A DNA stretch of 64,000 nt, taken from contig NZ_JAXCLA010000009.1 of assembly GCF_034043675.1 (NCBI RefSeq), forward strand, positions 186,001-250,000. The letters run 5' to 3'. A model generated the notes under the pieces. That model worked only from the letters and a program-made list of their open reading frames with translations. It made no database searches and was not told the origin of the DNA. This document shows positions 63,702-64,000 of the stretch, one piece after another. How positions within the stretch are numbered: the first letter of the stretch is position 1; each line of letters starts with the position of its first letter. The position numbers and the translations under genes were made by a program. The DNA comes from KK5 sp034043675. Lineage in GTDB: Bacteria > Pseudomonadota > Gammaproteobacteria > Burkholderiales > Burkholderiaceae_C.

Positions 63702-64000
63702 ATGGCAAGTAGCATCTTTCAAACCGAGTCTACGAACGGGCTGGCGGACGGATTCTTCCATTTCGAAGGTCGGGGCACGCGCGCGCCCGTGCTGGTGCAG
63801 ATCAAGGCGACGACGAACGCGCGGGATCTTCGCGATGCCATGTTGGGACTCGTCTACCAGTTGGAGGAACCGAACCATCAGGGCGACATGGCCTTGTGTT
63901 TGCTGGTGAAGTCCCGGCTGACGTCCTCGCGCTTGATGGAAGAGCTGGATCGGTTCCGAAGAATTCTCGAGCCTGGCCTCAAGGACAGGATCTTTCTCGC
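63702..64000 (+). CDS. unrecognised protein, 3' truncated; possible PD-(D/E)XK motif
   Basis: The frame runs from ATG 63702 to the right edge (99 codons visible). The start reads MASSIFQTESTNGLADGFFH, followed by RAPVLVQIKATTNARDLRDA. An Asp-Gly near residues 17-18 and VLVQIK around residue 34 fit a PD-(D/E)XK nuclease pattern with Gln in place of Glu, as in Mrr-like enzymes; I cannot confirm it on a fragment. LGLVYQLEE and RLMEELDRFRRILE are amphipathic helices. Lower GC than the operon to its left, behind tRNA-Pro, and an operator-like repeat in front: a likely island gene. Confidence 0.55.
   Translation, partial: MASSIFQTESTNGLADGFFHFEGRGTRAPVLVQIKATTNARDLRDAMLGLVYQLEEPNHQGDMALCLLVKSRLTSSRLMEELDRFRRILEPGLKDRIFL

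Noticed and set aside
63418..63708. A minus-strand frame of 96 codons behind tRNA-Pro
   Set aside because: No ribosome site or family similarity is seen, and it begins over the operator-like repeat of the plus-strand gene.

Overview
The window is about 66-68% GC with long antisense reading frames everywhere. Protein family choices, three PEP-CTERM sorted proteins and the gene order thrS-infC-rpmI-rplT-pheS-pheT-ihfA-merR-tRNA-Pro point to a betaproteobacterium of the order Burkholderiales (Roseateles/Pelomonas/Mitsuaria/Rubrivivax neighbourhood). This assignment is inference from reading, not from a search. The window is a stretch of chromosome, mostly ordinary metabolism, transport and regulation; no phage, CRISPR array or intact insertion sequence is seen.

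Layout. 1-7.1 kb: a truncated cohesin-type PEP-CTERM protein, a GTAG-headed REP-like repeat, then a minus-strand RND efflux operon (MarR regulator, inner-membrane pump, adaptor, outer-membrane lipoprotein) that ends with a translationally coupled small DUF3565-like gene. 7.3-9.7 kb: a coupled oxidoreductase/GNAT/GST-like operon. 9.76-10.32 kb: one very large imperfect palindrome without a gene. 10.4-13.7 kb: SDR, orphan periplasmic-sensing histidine kinase, PEP-CTERM protein. 13.76-15.22 kb: decayed ABC sugar transporter (a malF-malG deletion fusion and a ugpC with no Walker A, containing a GC hexamer repeat). 15.37-17.75 kb: an unusual two-gene operon, an MfnB-like TIM-barrel protein plus an unrecognised partner, followed by LysR and LuxR regulators. 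19.7-26.9 kb: flavoprotein, then an operon of a parallel beta-helix lipoprotein, diheme cytochrome, TonB receptor and NIPSNAP protein. 27-32 kb: small enzymes, DsbA-like, LysE, DJ-1/PfpI, PTP-like, HTH regulator, third PEP-CTERM protein.

32-38.8 kb is a complete beta-glucoside utilisation operon on the minus strand (GH1 glucosidase, binding protein, two permeases, UgpC-type ATPase, LacI regulator) with a LacI-type operator upstream of the glucosidase. aidB runs divergently from it behind a long hairpin. 40.8-55.3 kb holds pldA, a ParA/MinD-like ATPase, tex, a periplasmic binding protein, a DUF1801-like protein, a two-component system divergent from an SPFH membrane protein operon, a TonB receptor and a patatin-like lipase.

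55.3-63.4 kb is the translation operon. It opens with a threonine-rich leader peptide and an intrinsic terminator that together look like a ribosome-mediated attenuator for thrS; infC starts with a rare ATC codon; another intrinsic terminator sits just before pheS. The tRNA-Pro at 63.29 kb looks like the edge of an accessory island: the sequence behind it changes character and a gene with a possible PD-(D/E)XK nuclease motif runs off the right end.

The most promising items for new biology are the thrS leader attenuator, the MfnB-like/partner operon, the beta-helix/diheme/TonB operon and the 560-bp palindrome.
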